From NCBI RefSeq assembly GCF_016862895.1, contig NZ_BONV01000007.1, positions 1-64,000 on the forward strand: 64,000 bases of DNA, written 5' to 3'. The position numbers were made by a program, and so were the translations under genes. Of the stretch, positions 46,303 to 55,885 are shown one piece after another. The notes beneath the pieces were generated by a model, which was given only the letters and a program-made list of their open reading frames with translations, was not told the origin of the DNA and made no database searches. The stretch is from Planotetraspora kaengkrachanensis (lineage in GTDB: Bacteria > Actinomycetota > Actinomycetes > Streptosporangiales > Streptosporangiaceae). How positions within the stretch are numbered: the first letter of the stretch is position 1; each line of letters opens with the position of its first letter.

Positions 46303-48791
46303 TCAGGCTGCTGAACGCCCACAAGGGCGTGGCGGCGCTGCTGTCCGTGCTGGTGCTGAGCGTGTCCCTGCTCATCGCCGCCCTTCCCCGGATGCTGGAG
46401 GCCTCCTACGACGAGGCCGCCCACCGGTTGCTGTCGAGCAATCCTCCGCAGCTCACGTCGCTCACCGTCAGCCTGAGCACGAGCTACTGGGCCCAGCCGC
46501 TGGAGACCGCCCAGCAGGCCGTCGCCAAGGACGGGGAATGGCGCGCCGCGCTCCCACCCGCGTTGCGGCAGGTGACGAGCGACGAGAAGCTGGTCAGCAT
46601 CGAGTCCGAGCGCAGGCAGATCTGGAACAAGCGCAATCACCACCTGACTCTCCTGTGGGTCTCCTCCTCCGACTCCGCCGTCCGCTACGTCAAGGGCAGA
46701 CCGCCGGGCCCCAAGAAGGGGACGAGGTTCGACGTCGCCTTCGCGTCGTCCGTGGCCGCGCAAGTCGGCATCAAGGTGGGCGACGTCCTGCGGCTCGACG
46801 GCCTCACCGCGAGGGTCACCGGGCTCTACGAGCCGATCACCGGTGCCAAGGCGTTCTGGGCCCACTACGACGCGCTCGGCCGCGTCATCAAGGACCTTCC
46901 TCGCGGGGCGATGGAAGAGCAGATGTACCTCGCGGGCCTCACCGACGGCGACAGCCTGGCCTCCTCGCACACCCGGCCCGTCTACCGGTGGTCCATGACC
47001 CTGAAACCCGAAGCGGTCACGGCCCGCAACGCGGAAGCCGTACGCGCCGGGGTCACCGACTTCGGCCATCGCGTCACCGACGACGGCGCCGGCGTCTCCC
47101 TGTCCACCAACCTCGACCGGCTCATGACGCAGTTCCTGGACAGGCTCTCCCTGACGCGGGCGCTCATGTCGGTGCTCCTCGGCGCCCTCATCGTGGTCTG
47201 CGTCGGCACGAACGCCCTGGCCGTACGCCTGCTCACCGAACGCGTGCGCGGCGATCTCACGCTGATGCGCGCCCGCGGCGCCTCACTCCGCCAGGTCGTC
47301 CTCATGGCCACCGGAGCAGCCGCCCTCATGGCCGTGCCCGCGGCTCTCGCCGGCTACCTGATCTCCTACGCCGTGCCGGGCCCCGTCACGCCGATCGTCC
47401 ACATCGGGCCCGCGTTGCTCGCCGCGGCGGCCGTCGCCTTCTGCGCCGCCTGGGTGGCCGGCGCGCACCGCAAGCCGCTGGACCAGCGCAGGGACGACAT
47501 CGTGGCGGCACGCCCCTCCCCGCGGCGGATCGCCTTCGAGGTGCTCGTGGTCGCGCTGGGCGTGGGAGGCGTGCAACTGCTGCGCAGCCGAGGACTCGGC
47601 ACCGGCGACCCGCTCCTCGCGTTCGCCCCCATGCTCCTCGCGCTCGCCGTCGCGATCGTGACGCTGCGGGTCTATCCCCTGCCGCTGCGGGCGCTGGTCG
47701 GACTGACAGCGCGCGGCCGCACCGCCTCGCCGTACCTGGGCCTGACCATGGCGGCGCGTGCGGCGGCGAGTGTGGCCCTGCCGGTGCTGACGCTGGTTCC
47801 CGCCCTGTCCATCGGCGCGTACGGCGCGGCCACCGTCCAGGGCATCGACGCCGCACAGCGGCAGGCCGCGTGGCAGCGGATCGGCGCGGAGATCCGGGTG
47901 GAGGTGGACCGGAACATCCCCGCCGGCGTGGTGGACAAGATCCAGCGGACACCAGGCGTCGACGCGGTGGTGCCGGCCTCTGTGGGCGGGACCACGGCCG
48001 AGGTGGGCTTCGGCGGGCGGCCGGCGACCCTGGTCGCCGTCGACCTGGAGGCCTACCGCCGACTGGTCGCCGGCAGCCCGCTGACCCTGCCGCGGGCGCC
48101 GGACTCCGGAGCGCTCGTCAGCCGCAACCTGTCGGGCATGGAGAGCTTCGACGTCGCCTGGCCGACGCACATCTCCGTGGTGCCCAAGGGAACCGTCGCG
48201 TCGTTCCCCGGCGTGGACGTCGCGGGGCAGGAGCTCATCGTGGTTCCCCCCGTGAAGGGAAAGGCCAACACCCTGCTCGTCCGGGGCGACGCCGACGCGG
48301 TCAGAGCGGCCGTCAAGACCGGGATCCCGAGCGGCGCGGTGGTCAGGACCGTGGACGGCGAGTTCGCCGCCGTCTCCGCCGAGCCGCTCGCGGCCGCCCT
48401 GCTCACCGGCCTGAAGGTGATCACCCTCGCCCTGGCCGTGTACGCGCTGATCGGCGTGGCCATCGCCTTCGTGTCCCGGGCGCCGGAGCGGAGCCGGGCC
48501 CACGCGCTGCTGGCCGTGCTCGGCGTGACCGGACGGCAGACGAGGTTCCTCACCCTCCTGGAGGTGGCCCCGCTGCTCGTGCTGACGACCTGCGCGGGAA
48601 TCGCCCTGGGCCTCGGCCTGCCCAAACTGCTCGGAGGCGGCGTCGATCTCGCCGCCTACGCCGGGCTGCCGCCCGGCACCCCGTCACTCGCCTCTCAGAC
48701 GCCCGCGCTGGTGTTCGCGGTCTGCGTCGTCCTCATCGCCCTCGTAGGCTCCTACCTTGGAGGTGGTCATGCCAAGTCTGGCCGATCTTGA
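46299..48791 (+). CDS. FtsX-like ABC transporter permease (second)
   Basis: An 830-residue relative of the preceding protein. It has an N-terminal helix, a large extracytoplasmic region, a central FtsX-type bundle (LLTERVRGDLTLMRARGASLRQVVLMATGAAALMAVP) and a C-terminal one (APERSRAHALLAVLGVTGRQTRFLTLLEVAPLLVL). The two permeases probably heterodimerise. Its 3' end overlaps the first ATPase gene by 23 bases. Confidence 0.85.
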   Translation: MIRLLNAHKGVAALLSVLVLSVSLLIAALPRMLEASYDEAAHRLLSSNPPQLTSLTVSLSTSYWAQPLETAQQAVAKDGEWRAALPPALRQVTSDEKLVSIESERRQIWNKRNHHLTLLWVSSSDSAVRYVKGRPPGPKKGTRFDVAFASSVAAQVGIKVGDVLRLDGLTARVTGLYEPITGAKAFWAHYDALGRVIKDLPRGAMEEQMYLAGLTDGDSLASSHTRPVYRWSMTLKPEAVTARNAEAVRAGVTDFGHRVTDDGAGVSLSTNLDRLMTQFLDRLSLTRALMSVLLGALIVVCVGTNALAVRLLTERVRGDLTLMRARGASLRQVVLMATGAAALMAVPAALAGYLISYAVPGPVTPIVHIGPALLAAAAVAFCAAWVAGAHRKPLDQRRDDIVAARPSPRRIAFEVLVVALGVGGVQLLRSRGLGTGDPLLAFAPMLLALAVAIVTLRVYPLPLRALVGLTARGRTASPYLGLTMAARAAASVALPVLTLVPALSIGAYGAATVQGIDAAQRQAAWQRIGAEIRVEVDRNIPAGVVDKIQRTPGVDAVVPASVGGTTAEVGFGGRPATLVAVDLEAYRRLVAGSPLTLPRAPDSGALVSRNLSGMESFDVAWPTHISVVPKGTVASFPGVDVAGQELIVVPPVKGKANTLLVRGDADAVRAAVKTGIPSGAVVRTVDGEFAAVSAEPLAAALLTGLKVITLALAVYALIGVAIAFVSRAPERSRAHALLAVLGVTGRQTRFLTLLEVAPLLVLTTCAGIALGLGLPKLLGGGVDLAAYAGLPPGTPSLASQTPALVFAVCVVLIALVGSYLGGGHAKSGRS

Positions 48792-49722
48792 GGCTCAGGC
48801 GGGAGCCACAAGTCCCGCCTTCGGCGCGAACGCGCACATCCTGTGCGACAACCTGGTCCGCATCTACAAGACGGAAGGCTCGTCCCGCGGCTCCGATCGC
48901 AGCGCCTCCGTCGAGGTGGTCGCCCTGCAGGGCCTCGACCTGCTGATCGACAAGGGTGAGCTGGTCGCCATCGTGGGCGCTTCCGGCTCGGGCAAGTCCA
49001 CCCTCCTCAACGTGCTCTCCGGGCTCGACATCCCGACCGCGGGCCTCGCCCGCGTCGCCGGCATGGACCTGCTGTCGATGACCTCCCGCGACCGGCTGCG
49101 GTTCCGCCGCTCCATCGTGGGATTCATCTGGCAGCAGACGGCCCGCAACCTCCTGCCGTACCTGACCGCGCGGGAGAACGTGACGCTCCCGATGAAGCTG
49201 GCCGGACGCCGGGCCGACAAGTCGCGGGCGGGCGACCTGCTCGAGCTTCTCGGCGTCGCCGACTGCGCGGCCCGGCGGCCCGGCGAGCTGTCCGGGGGCC
49301 AGCAGCAGCGGGTCGCCATCGCCGTGGCCCTGGCCAACTCCCCCGAGGTGATCCTCGCCGACGAGCCGACGGGAGAGCTCGACAGCGACACCTCCGAGGA
49401 GGTCTTCGCCGCACTGCGCGGCGCCAACCGGGAGCTGGGCGTCACCTGCGTCATCGTGACGCACGACCCGACGGTGTCGGAGCAGGTGGACCGGACCATC
49501 GGCATCCGCGACGGGCGCACGTCGAGCGAGACCCTGCGCCGCACGTCGCAGGACGGCGGAGTGATCGCGGAGGAGTACGCCGTGCTCGACCGCGCCGGCC
49601 GGCTGCAGTTGCCCCGCGACTTCATGACCGAACTGGAGATGGAGCGCCGGGTCCGCCTGGAACTCGAACGGGACCACATCGGTGTGTGGCCGGCCGATCG
49701 CGAGGATGAGCCGAATGACTGA
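48769..49722 (+). CDS. ABC transporter ATP-binding protein (LolD/MacB type, first)
   Basis: A 317-residue ATPase with Walker A GASGSGKST (about residues 69-77), signature LSGGQQQRVAIAVAL and Walker B VILADEPTGEL. It is longer than the usual 230 residues: about 35 residues precede the fold and about 50 charged residues follow it, which may bind the partner permease. GGAGGTGGTC precedes the ATG at 48769. It is encoded between the permeases and a second ATPase. Confidence 0.9.
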   Translation: MPSLADLEAQAGATSPAFGANAHILCDNLVRIYKTEGSSRGSDRSASVEVVALQGLDLLIDKGELVAIVGASGSGKSTLLNVLSGLDIPTAGLARVAGMDLLSMTSRDRLRFRRSIVGFIWQQTARNLLPYLTARENVTLPMKLAGRRADKSRAGDLLELLGVADCAARRPGELSGGQQQRVAIAVALANSPEVILADEPTGELDSDTSEEVFAALRGANRELGVTCVIVTHDPTVSEQVDRTIGIRDGRTSSETLRRTSQDGGVIAEEYAVLDRAGRLQLPRDFMTELEMERRVRLELERDHIGVWPADREDEPND

Positions 49723-50413
49723 GCCGCTGGTCGTCGTAGAGGGTCTGCGCAAGACCTACCAGAAGGGCCCCAGGGAGGTCGCCGCGCTGAAGGACGTCTC
49801 GTTCGAGGCGTTCCCCGGCGAGCTGATCGCCATCAGGGGCCGGTCAGGCTCGGGCAAGACCACCCTTCTCAACCTGGTGGGCGGGCTGGACCGGCCGGAC
49901 GCGGGACGGGTCTCCATCGCGGGCCGCTCCGTCACGGACATGGCGGAGTCGGGGCTGGTGGAGCTGCGCCGGGACGTGGTCGGGTTCGTCTTCCAGACCT
50001 TCGGCCTGGTGCCGGTGTTGTCGGCGGCCGAGAACGTGGGCGTGCCGCTCCGGCTGGCGAAGGCGGCGCCGCGGGACCGCGAGGAGCGGGTCCGGGTGCT
50101 GCTGTCCCTGGTGGGCCTGGCCGATCACGTCAACCAGCGGCCCTATGAGCTGTCCGGCGGCCAGCAGCAGCGGGTGGCGATCGCCCGGGCACTGGCCAAC
50201 CGGCCGCGCGTACTGATCGCCGACGAGCCGACCGGGCAGCTGGACTCCCAGACGGCCCGCCAGATCATGGAGCTGATCCGCGCCCTCGTGCGGAGCGAGG
50301 GGGTCACCGCGATCGTCGCGACGCACGACCTCGCCCTGATCGCGCTGGCGGACCGGGTGCTCGAACTGCGTGACGGCGTGCTCGAGGAGGCCGTGCCCCA
50401 GGCCGCCATGTAG
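49715..50413 (+). CDS. ABC transporter ATP-binding protein (LolD/MacB type, second)
   Basis: A 232-residue ATPase of standard length with Walker A GRSGSGKTT, Q-loop FVFQTFGLVPVLSA, signature LSGGQQQRVAIARAL and Walker B VLIADEPTGQL. The ATG at 49715 overlaps the end of the previous ATPase gene; 49706 is also possible. It closes a four-gene operon of two permeases and two ATPases, suggesting a heteromeric exporter with both subunit types duplicated. Confidence 0.9.
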   Translation: MTEPLVVVEGLRKTYQKGPREVAALKDVSFEAFPGELIAIRGRSGSGKTTLLNLVGGLDRPDAGRVSIAGRSVTDMAESGLVELRRDVVGFVFQTFGLVPVLSAAENVGVPLRLAKAAPRDREERVRVLLSLVGLADHVNQRPYELSGGQQQRVAIARALANRPRVLIADEPTGQLDSQTARQIMELIRALVRSEGVTAIVATHDLALIALADRVLELRDGVLEEAVPQAAM

Positions 50414-50450
50414 GGCGTCACTCCGGTTCACTGCCCTTCCGGGAACGGCT

Positions 50451-51722
50451 TCACGAGCGGTTCGCCGCCGTTCCGGGCACGGCTGCTTCACGACCGGTTC
50501 GCGGCCGTTTCGGGACGGCCGCATCCGGCTGGGCGGGGACGTCCGCGGGCCCGCCCTCGTGATCCGTACGGGCGCGGACGTCGGGCAGGGCGAGGACGGC
50601 CAGGTTGGCCGTGGCGACGAGCACCGCGGCGGTGAGCAGCGGGATCGCGGTCCCCGTCCAGGCGGCGAGCGGAGCCGCGACGGCGAGGCCGAGTGGGCGC
50701 GCCACGAACGAGATCAGCGCGTCGAACGACCCGACCCGGCCGAGCGCCTCCTGCGGGATCCGCTGCTGCATGATGGTTTCCCACAGCGGGATCAGCAGGC
50801 CGAGGCCGAACATCGCGACGAAGTAGGCGCACGCGACCACGACGAGCGGCGCCGGAATCGACAGTGCGGCCAGCGGGACGGCATAGAGAGCGGCTGAGGC
50901 GCTGGTCACAGCCAGCGGCCGGGCGATCGGAAGCCTCGGCGTGAGGAGCACGCCCGCGACCGTCGCCACGGTGCCGGCCTGGGCGATGACGATCCACGCG
51001 GACTCCCCGCCCAGGCTGCGCACGGCGATGACGGGGCCGAGGGTGAGCAGGAATCCCGCGCAGAGGTGCCAAACGCCGTGACCGAGCACGCTGGTGAGGA
51101 ACCACCGGTGGCGCCTGGCCTCGCGCCAGCCCTCATGCAGGTCGGTCAGGAAGCGCCGCCGGGTACCACTGGGCACGGACGTGACGATCCCGCCCAAGGT
51201 GAGAGCCGAGCCGGCGAACAGCACCCCCGTGATCACGAACGACCAGCCCGCTCCGGCCCAGAGGGTGAGCCCTCCGGCGAGGGCGGGTCCGCCGATCTGG
51301 GCGAATCCGTTGACCATTCCCAGCCGCGCGTTGAGCTGGAGCCTCCCCTCGGGCGGGGCCACCCCCACGACCAGTGGTGACACGGCCGGAATGCCGAACG
51401 CCACGGCCACGCCGGTCAGCGCGGCGAGTCCGGCGATCTCGCCGACCGAGGGATCACCGAGGAGAAGCCTCGCGCCGATCACCGTCTGGGTCGCGCATCG
51501 CGCGAGGTCCGCGACGAGGATCACGCGTCTCGGCGGCAGCCGGTCCGCCAGCACCCCGCCGATCGGCAACAGCAGCACCATCGGAATCGTTTCGGCGGCG
51601 AGGACGATGCCGAGATCGACGGCCGAGCCCGTGGCCCGGATGACGGCGAGCGTCAGCCCGGTGGGGATGAGCGCGGTGGCCAGAGCGGCGACCGCCCGGC
51701 CGATGAGTAGTCGAGCAATCAT
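50451..51722 (-). CDS. MFS transporter, drug-efflux-like
   Basis: A 423-residue major facilitator protein with about twelve helices. The loop 2-3 motif is GGVLADRLPPRRVILVADL, typical of MFS carriers, and LPIWET-like and FVARPLG segments occur in the second half. The C-terminal 50 residues are hydrophilic. It is divergent from a MarR gene with an operator-like element between, an arrangement common for regulated efflux pumps. The substrate is unknown. Confidence 0.85.
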   Translation of the reverse strand: MIARLLIGRAVAALATALIPTGLTLAVIRATGSAVDLGIVLAAETIPMVLLLPIGGVLADRLPPRRVILVADLARCATQTVIGARLLLGDPSVGEIAGLAALTGVAVAFGIPAVSPLVVGVAPPEGRLQLNARLGMVNGFAQIGGPALAGGLTLWAGAGWSFVITGVLFAGSALTLGGIVTSVPSGTRRRFLTDLHEGWREARRHRWFLTSVLGHGVWHLCAGFLLTLGPVIAVRSLGGESAWIVIAQAGTVATVAGVLLTPRLPIARPLAVTSASAALYAVPLAALSIPAPLVVVACAYFVAMFGLGLLIPLWETIMQQRIPQEALGRVGSFDALISFVARPLGLAVAAPLAAWTGTAIPLLTAAVLVATANLAVLALPDVRARTDHEGGPADVPAQPDAAVPKRPRTGREAAVPGTAANRS

Positions 51723-51734
51723 GGTCCTGAAATT

Positions 51735-51758
51735 AATTCGTCATCGAATAATTCGTCA
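51735..51758. promoter_or_regulatory. Operator-like repeats between MFS and MarR genes
   Basis: AATTCGTCA occurs twice in direct orientation (51735-51743 and 51750-51758). The inverted repeat ATTCG-N4-CGAAT lies across 51736-51749. This very AT-rich 50-base gap holds both divergent promoters, the expected place for a MarR operator. Confidence 0.6.
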
Positions 51759-51770
51759 ACAAAATATATC

Positions 51771-52301
51771 GTGACGTATGATCGACGCGTGGACGACTCG
51801 GTGGACCGGCACATTGCCCGCTGGCGCGGCAAGGCCCCCTTCGACGAGCGGGTGGAGGCGATCGTCACCCGGATGCAGTTCCTGGTGAGGCACCTGTCCC
51901 GCGGCAAGGACGCCGCGCTGGCGATGGTGGGCCTGCAGGACTTCGAGTTCGAGACCCTGCACCGGCTCGCGTCCCGAGGAGAGGGCGGCGGGGCCACCCC
52001 TTCCGAGCTCGCGGCGGAGCTCAAGCTGTCCCCGGCGGGCATGACGGGCAGGCTCGACACGCTGGAGAAGGCCGGCCTCGTACGGCGGGTGCGCAGCGAG
52101 GAGGACCGCCGGCGGGTGGACGTCGAGCTCACCGACGAGGGGCGCGCGACGTGGCTGAAGGCCATGGGCGTGCGCGGCGAGGCCGAGGACGACATGGTCG
52201 GCGTTCTCACCCGCGCCGATCAGGAGGTGCTGGCCGCTCTGCTGAAGCGGATGCTGCTCCAGGTCGAGGAGCCCGGCTCTCCTTCGGCTCCGCAGGCGTG
52301 A
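51771..52301 (+). CDS. MarR-family transcriptional regulator
   Basis: A 176-residue winged-helix regulator. The DNA-binding region is ATPSELAAELKLSPAGMTGRLDTLEKAGLVRRVRSEEDRRRVDVELTDEG (about residues 77-125), with the conserved DRR wing. The start is a GTG at 51771, or a GTG six codons later. It is divergent from the MFS transporter and is probably its repressor. Confidence 0.85.
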   Translation: MTYDRRVDDSVDRHIARWRGKAPFDERVEAIVTRMQFLVRHLSRGKDAALAMVGLQDFEFETLHRLASRGEGGGATPSELAAELKLSPAGMTGRLDTLEKAGLVRRVRSEEDRRRVDVELTDEGRATWLKAMGVRGEAEDDMVGVLTRADQEVLAALLKRMLLQVEEPGSPSAPQA

Positions 52302-52320
52302 GCCCGGTCGCCGGACGGCG

Positions 52321-52410
52321 GGTTCGGCGGCTCAGCGGTTCGGCTGTTCAACGGCGCAGCGGTCCAGCGGCGCAGCGGTCCAGGGCTCAGCGGTCCAGGG
52401 CTCAGCGGCC
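52321..52410. repeat. Short degenerate tandem repeat, 15-16-bp units
   Basis: GGCGCAGCGGTCCAG occurs at 52353 and 52369, and GGCTCAGCGGTCCAG at 52384 with a partial copy at 52399; earlier units are diverged. The array fills the gap between the convergent MarR and holA genes and enters the last codons of holA. Confidence 0.75.
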
Positions 52411-53367
52411 GGTGCGGCTGGCGACGATGACCTGGACGGCATGTTCCAGCGCGTACGCCGGATCCGTGCCGGCGCCCTTGACCTGCTCGTCGGCCGACGC
52501 GACCGCCTGCATGGCGATGGAGATGCCCTCTGGTCCCCATCCGCTCAGCTGGCGCTTGACCCGGTCGACCTTCCAGGGTGGCATCCCGACATGCCCGGCG
52601 AGCTGGGCTCCACGCAGGTTGCGGGGCGCGCCTCCCACCTTCGCCAGGGAGCGGAGGCCGCCGGCGAGGGCGCTGACGATCAGCACCGGCGCCACCCCGG
52701 TGGCCACGGCCCAGCGGAGCTGCTCAAGCGCCTCGCCGAGCCGTCCCTCGATGGCGAGGTCGGAGATGGCGAACCCGGTGACCTCGGCCCTGCCGCGGTG
52801 GTAGCGGGCGACCGCGGCCTCGTCGATCGTCTTCCCCGAGGTGTCGAACGCCAGCTGGCCGCAGGCGGCGGCCAGTTCACGCAGGTCGCTGCCCACGGCG
52901 TCGAGCAGAGTCTGGGCGGCGGCGGGGGCGATCGTCCGGCCGTGCCGCTTCACCTCGGCCTTGATGAAGTCCAGCCGTTCTCCCGGCTTGGTCGGCTTGG
53001 CCACCGTGACGACCTCGGCGCCCGCCTTCTTGACGCCGTCGACGAGGGCCTTCCCCTTGACCCCGCCGGGGTGGGCGAGGATCAGCACGGTGTCGTCCGC
53101 CGGGTGCGCGGTGTACTTCACGATCTCGGCGACGACGTCCTTCTGGAGATCCTGGGCCGACCGGATCACGACGACGGACCGGTCCTCGAAGAGGGACGGC
53201 GAGGCGAGCCGGGTCAGCTCCCCGACCTCGACCTTCCCTCCCACGAGGTCGTGCACCTCGGCCTCGGGATCGGCGCCGCGCACCGCGGAGACGACGGCCC
53301 CGACGGCGCGGTCCACGAGGAACTCCTCGTCGCCGACGACAAGGGTCACGGGAGCTGGATTCGCCAT
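52402..53367 (-). CDS. holA: DNA polymerase III subunit delta
   Basis: A 321-residue clamp-loader subunit that opens the beta sliding clamp. Recognised by the opening VTLVVGDEEFLVDRAVGAVV, the central SDLRELAAACGQLAF and C-terminal PPWKVDRVKRQLSGW. The ATG at 53367 is the natural start; the frame extends 12 codons further. It lies downstream of comEC on the same strand, the order seen in mycobacteria. Confidence 0.92.
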   Translation of the reverse strand: MANPAPVTLVVGDEEFLVDRAVGAVVSAVRGADPEAEVHDLVGGKVEVGELTRLASPSLFEDRSVVVIRSAQDLQKDVVAEIVKYTAHPADDTVLILAHPGGVKGKALVDGVKKAGAEVVTVAKPTKPGERLDFIKAEVKRHGRTIAPAAAQTLLDAVGSDLRELAAACGQLAFDTSGKTIDEAAVARYHRGRAEVTGFAISDLAIEGRLGEALEQLRWAVATGVAPVLIVSALAGGLRSLAKVGGAPRNLRGAQLAGHVGMPPWKVDRVKRQLSGWGPEGISIAMQAVASADEQVKGAGTDPAYALEHAVQVIVASRTGR

Positions 53368-53422
53368 GTCTGGCAGCATGCCACGCCGGCCCGGGCGTGG
53401 CACATCCGCCGGAGCACGGACC

Positions 53423-55885
53423 TCATCCCTTCCTCGGCACGATCCCGAGCCTGCCCTCCTGGGAGGTCACCGCGAGGTCGCCGGACAGGTCGGTGCGGTA
53501 GACCCGCATGCCGAGCATGCCGAGCCGGTGCGTCGTCAGCGGGGCCGGATGACCGTAGTCGTTGACGGCGCCGACGCTGATCAGCGCGGCCCGCGCCCGG
53601 GTGGCGGCCAGGAACGCCGGATCCTGCCGCCGCGATCCGTGGTGGGGGACCTTGAGAACGTCGACGGACGGGACTCCGGCACGTGCCAGGACGGCCTGCG
53701 ACTCGGTCTCGAGGTCTCCAGCGAGCAACGCGGACCCGATGAGCCTTCCCGCCGGTGTGAGCCAGCGGACGAGCAGCACGACGCTGGCGTTGTTGGCGAC
53801 GGCGCCCTCCCCCGGCCCCTGCCGAGGGGCGGCCGAGGACGGGGCGACGACGGTGATCTCCGTGTCCCCGAACCGCCACCGCGTCCCCGGAGGCGTCACC
53901 CACTCGGGGACTCCCCTCGTCCGCAACCGCGAGGAGACTCGGGCGCTCTCCCGCTCGGGGACGCGCCCGGGGCTCACCAGCACGGCGCCCACCGCCCGGC
54001 CCCGCATGGCCCCCTCCAGGCCCCCCACGTGGTCGAGATGGGGATGCGTGAGCACCATCAGCGGCACCTGCCGGACGTCGAGATCACGCAGGCATCGGTC
54101 GACCGGTCCTGGCTCGGGTCCCGTGTCGATCACTATGGCCCTGCCGGGGCCCGCGGACACGGCCAGCGCGTCACCCTGGCCCACGTCGCAGGCGACGAGC
54201 AACCAGCCGGGCGGCGGCCACGGCGAGCTCACGGGCCCCGCGACCAGGACGGCGACCAGGGCGCCGGCCAGCACGGCGAGCCCCGCCCGCCGGTAGGCCC
54301 GTCGCCTCATCACCGCCCACACCGTCACGGCGGCGGCCGCCAGCAGCACGAGGCCCGCGGGCCCGGCGGGCCAGCCGATCGTCGCCATGGGAACCGCGGC
54401 GGCGTGCTCGGCGACGACGATGATCCAGCCGGCGGCCCAGCCCGCGGGACGGACCAGGATCTGGGCCGCTCCCATGCTCAGCGGGGCGACGACCGCAGCG
54501 GCGAAGCCGAGCACGGTGGCCGGCGCGACGGCCGGCCCCGCGAGCAAGTTCGCCGGGACGGCCACGAGGTCGAGCCTGCCGGACATGAGCACCAGCACAG
54601 GTGTCACGGCCGCCTGCGCCGCGGCGGGCACCGCGACCGCCTCCGCCGCGAGCATCGGCATACGCTCCGCCAGCCGTTCGCGCCAGCGCGGAGCGAGCAC
54701 CAGGATGCCGCCGGTCGCGAAGACCGAGAGGGCGAAGCCGTACTGCCTGGCGAGTCCCGGATCGAAGAGGATCAGGCCGAGCACGGTGGCGGACAACACG
54801 GCCACCCCGTCCTTCGGCCGGCCGGCGCCGAGCGCGACAGCGGCGATCGATCCCATGACAAGCGCCCTCAGCACGCTGGGCGACGGCCTCGCGACCACGG
54901 CGAACCCGAGCATCGCGACGATCATGAGAAGAGCGCGGAGGGGAAGCGGTAGTCCCGCGATCCTCGCGAGGGCGAGGACGGCTCCAGCGATCAGCGCGAG
55001 GTTCGCTCCCGAGACCGCGGTCAGGTGGCTGAGCCCGGCCGCGGTGAAGTCCTGCTTGATCTGGTCGTCCATCCGGGACACGTCGCCCACCACCAGGCCG
55101 GGAAGCAGCCCCCGCTGGCCGGGCGGCAGCACGTCGCTCGCCTCCCTGAGGCCGGCGCGCAACTCCCCCGCCGCGGTCTGCGCGGCCGACGGATCGGCGA
55201 GGGGCTCCGGCCTCCCCCGGACGAGCAGGACCGCGGCGGTCGGCTCACCCTCATCCGCAGGCCCGAGCCGTCCCCGGACCCTCACCTCCTGGCTGGGCAG
55301 CAGCGTGCTCCACCCCTCCCCCGAGCCGAAGATCACGATCGGCACGGCCACGGCGAAACGCTCCGTGGCGGAGGTCACCGACACCGTGCGCGCCTCGACC
55401 ACGACGCTGTCCCGCCGGACGACTCCACCGCGGTGGGGCCGCACACGGGGGTCGTCGGTGATCACGACGTCGGCGGTCACCGAGGCGTGCCGCGCCGCCA
55501 GTTCGGGCACCGGGCCGCTGGTGACGGCCTGGACCTTGAAGGCCACGACCGCGGCGGTGGCCGACAGGCACGCGAGGGTCCCCACCACCACGTTCCTGGC
55601 GCCCGGAGACCTCGCGCTCCCGGCCCACCGCCGTACCCCGGGCGTTCGCGCCCTGGAGGGCGTGTGAACGCGTGCACGCGGTGGCCTGGACGGGCGCGCG
55701 GCCCAGCACACCGCCGCGGCGACGGCGGCGGTGACCGCCGTCAGCACACCGGCCACGGCCGGGCATCCCAGCAGGACGATCGCCACCGCCCAGGACGCCA
55801 GGGCGGGCGCGGCCAACGGCAGCGCGTGCGACGTCCCCGTCTCAGGCTCCGGCCGGGCTCCGTGATGCGCGGCTCCGGCCGTCAC
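53423..55885 (-). CDS. comEC: ComEC/Rec2-family DNA uptake channel
   Basis: An 820-residue membrane protein. N-terminal helices are followed by an extracytoplasmic DUF4131-like region, the Competence domain with many helices (about residues 245-520) and a C-terminal metallo-beta-lactamase domain with THPHLDHVGG and VPHHGSRRQDPAFL. It is expected to conduct single-stranded DNA across the membrane. The GTG start overlaps the comEA stop. Natural competence in these organisms is unproven. Confidence 0.92.
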   Translation of the reverse strand: MTAGAAHHGARPEPETGTSHALPLAAPALASWAVAIVLLGCPAVAGVLTAVTAAVAAAVCWAARPSRPPRARVHTPSRARTPGVRRWAGSARSPGARNVVVGTLACLSATAAVVAFKVQAVTSGPVPELAARHASVTADVVITDDPRVRPHRGGVVRRDSVVVEARTVSVTSATERFAVAVPIVIFGSGEGWSTLLPSQEVRVRGRLGPADEGEPTAAVLLVRGRPEPLADPSAAQTAAGELRAGLREASDVLPPGQRGLLPGLVVGDVSRMDDQIKQDFTAAGLSHLTAVSGANLALIAGAVLALARIAGLPLPLRALLMIVAMLGFAVVARPSPSVLRALVMGSIAAVALGAGRPKDGVAVLSATVLGLILFDPGLARQYGFALSVFATGGILVLAPRWRERLAERMPMLAAEAVAVPAAAQAAVTPVLVLMSGRLDLVAVPANLLAGPAVAPATVLGFAAAVVAPLSMGAAQILVRPAGWAAGWIIVVAEHAAAVPMATIGWPAGPAGLVLLAAAAVTVWAVMRRRAYRRAGLAVLAGALVAVLVAGPVSSPWPPPGWLLVACDVGQGDALAVSAGPGRAIVIDTGPEPGPVDRCLRDLDVRQVPLMVLTHPHLDHVGGLEGAMRGRAVGAVLVSPGRVPERESARVSSRLRTRGVPEWVTPPGTRWRFGDTEITVVAPSSAAPRQGPGEGAVANNASVVLLVRWLTPAGRLIGSALLAGDLETESQAVLARAGVPSVDVLKVPHHGSRRQDPAFLAATRARAALISVGAVNDYGHPAPLTTHRLGMLGMRVYRTDLSGDLAVTSQEGRLGIVPRKG

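Noticed and set aside
52841-54952. 703-codon plus-strand frame opposite holA and comEC
   Set aside because: Complement of two well-supported genes; low-complexity Ser/Thr/Pro/Arg composition and no family resemblance.
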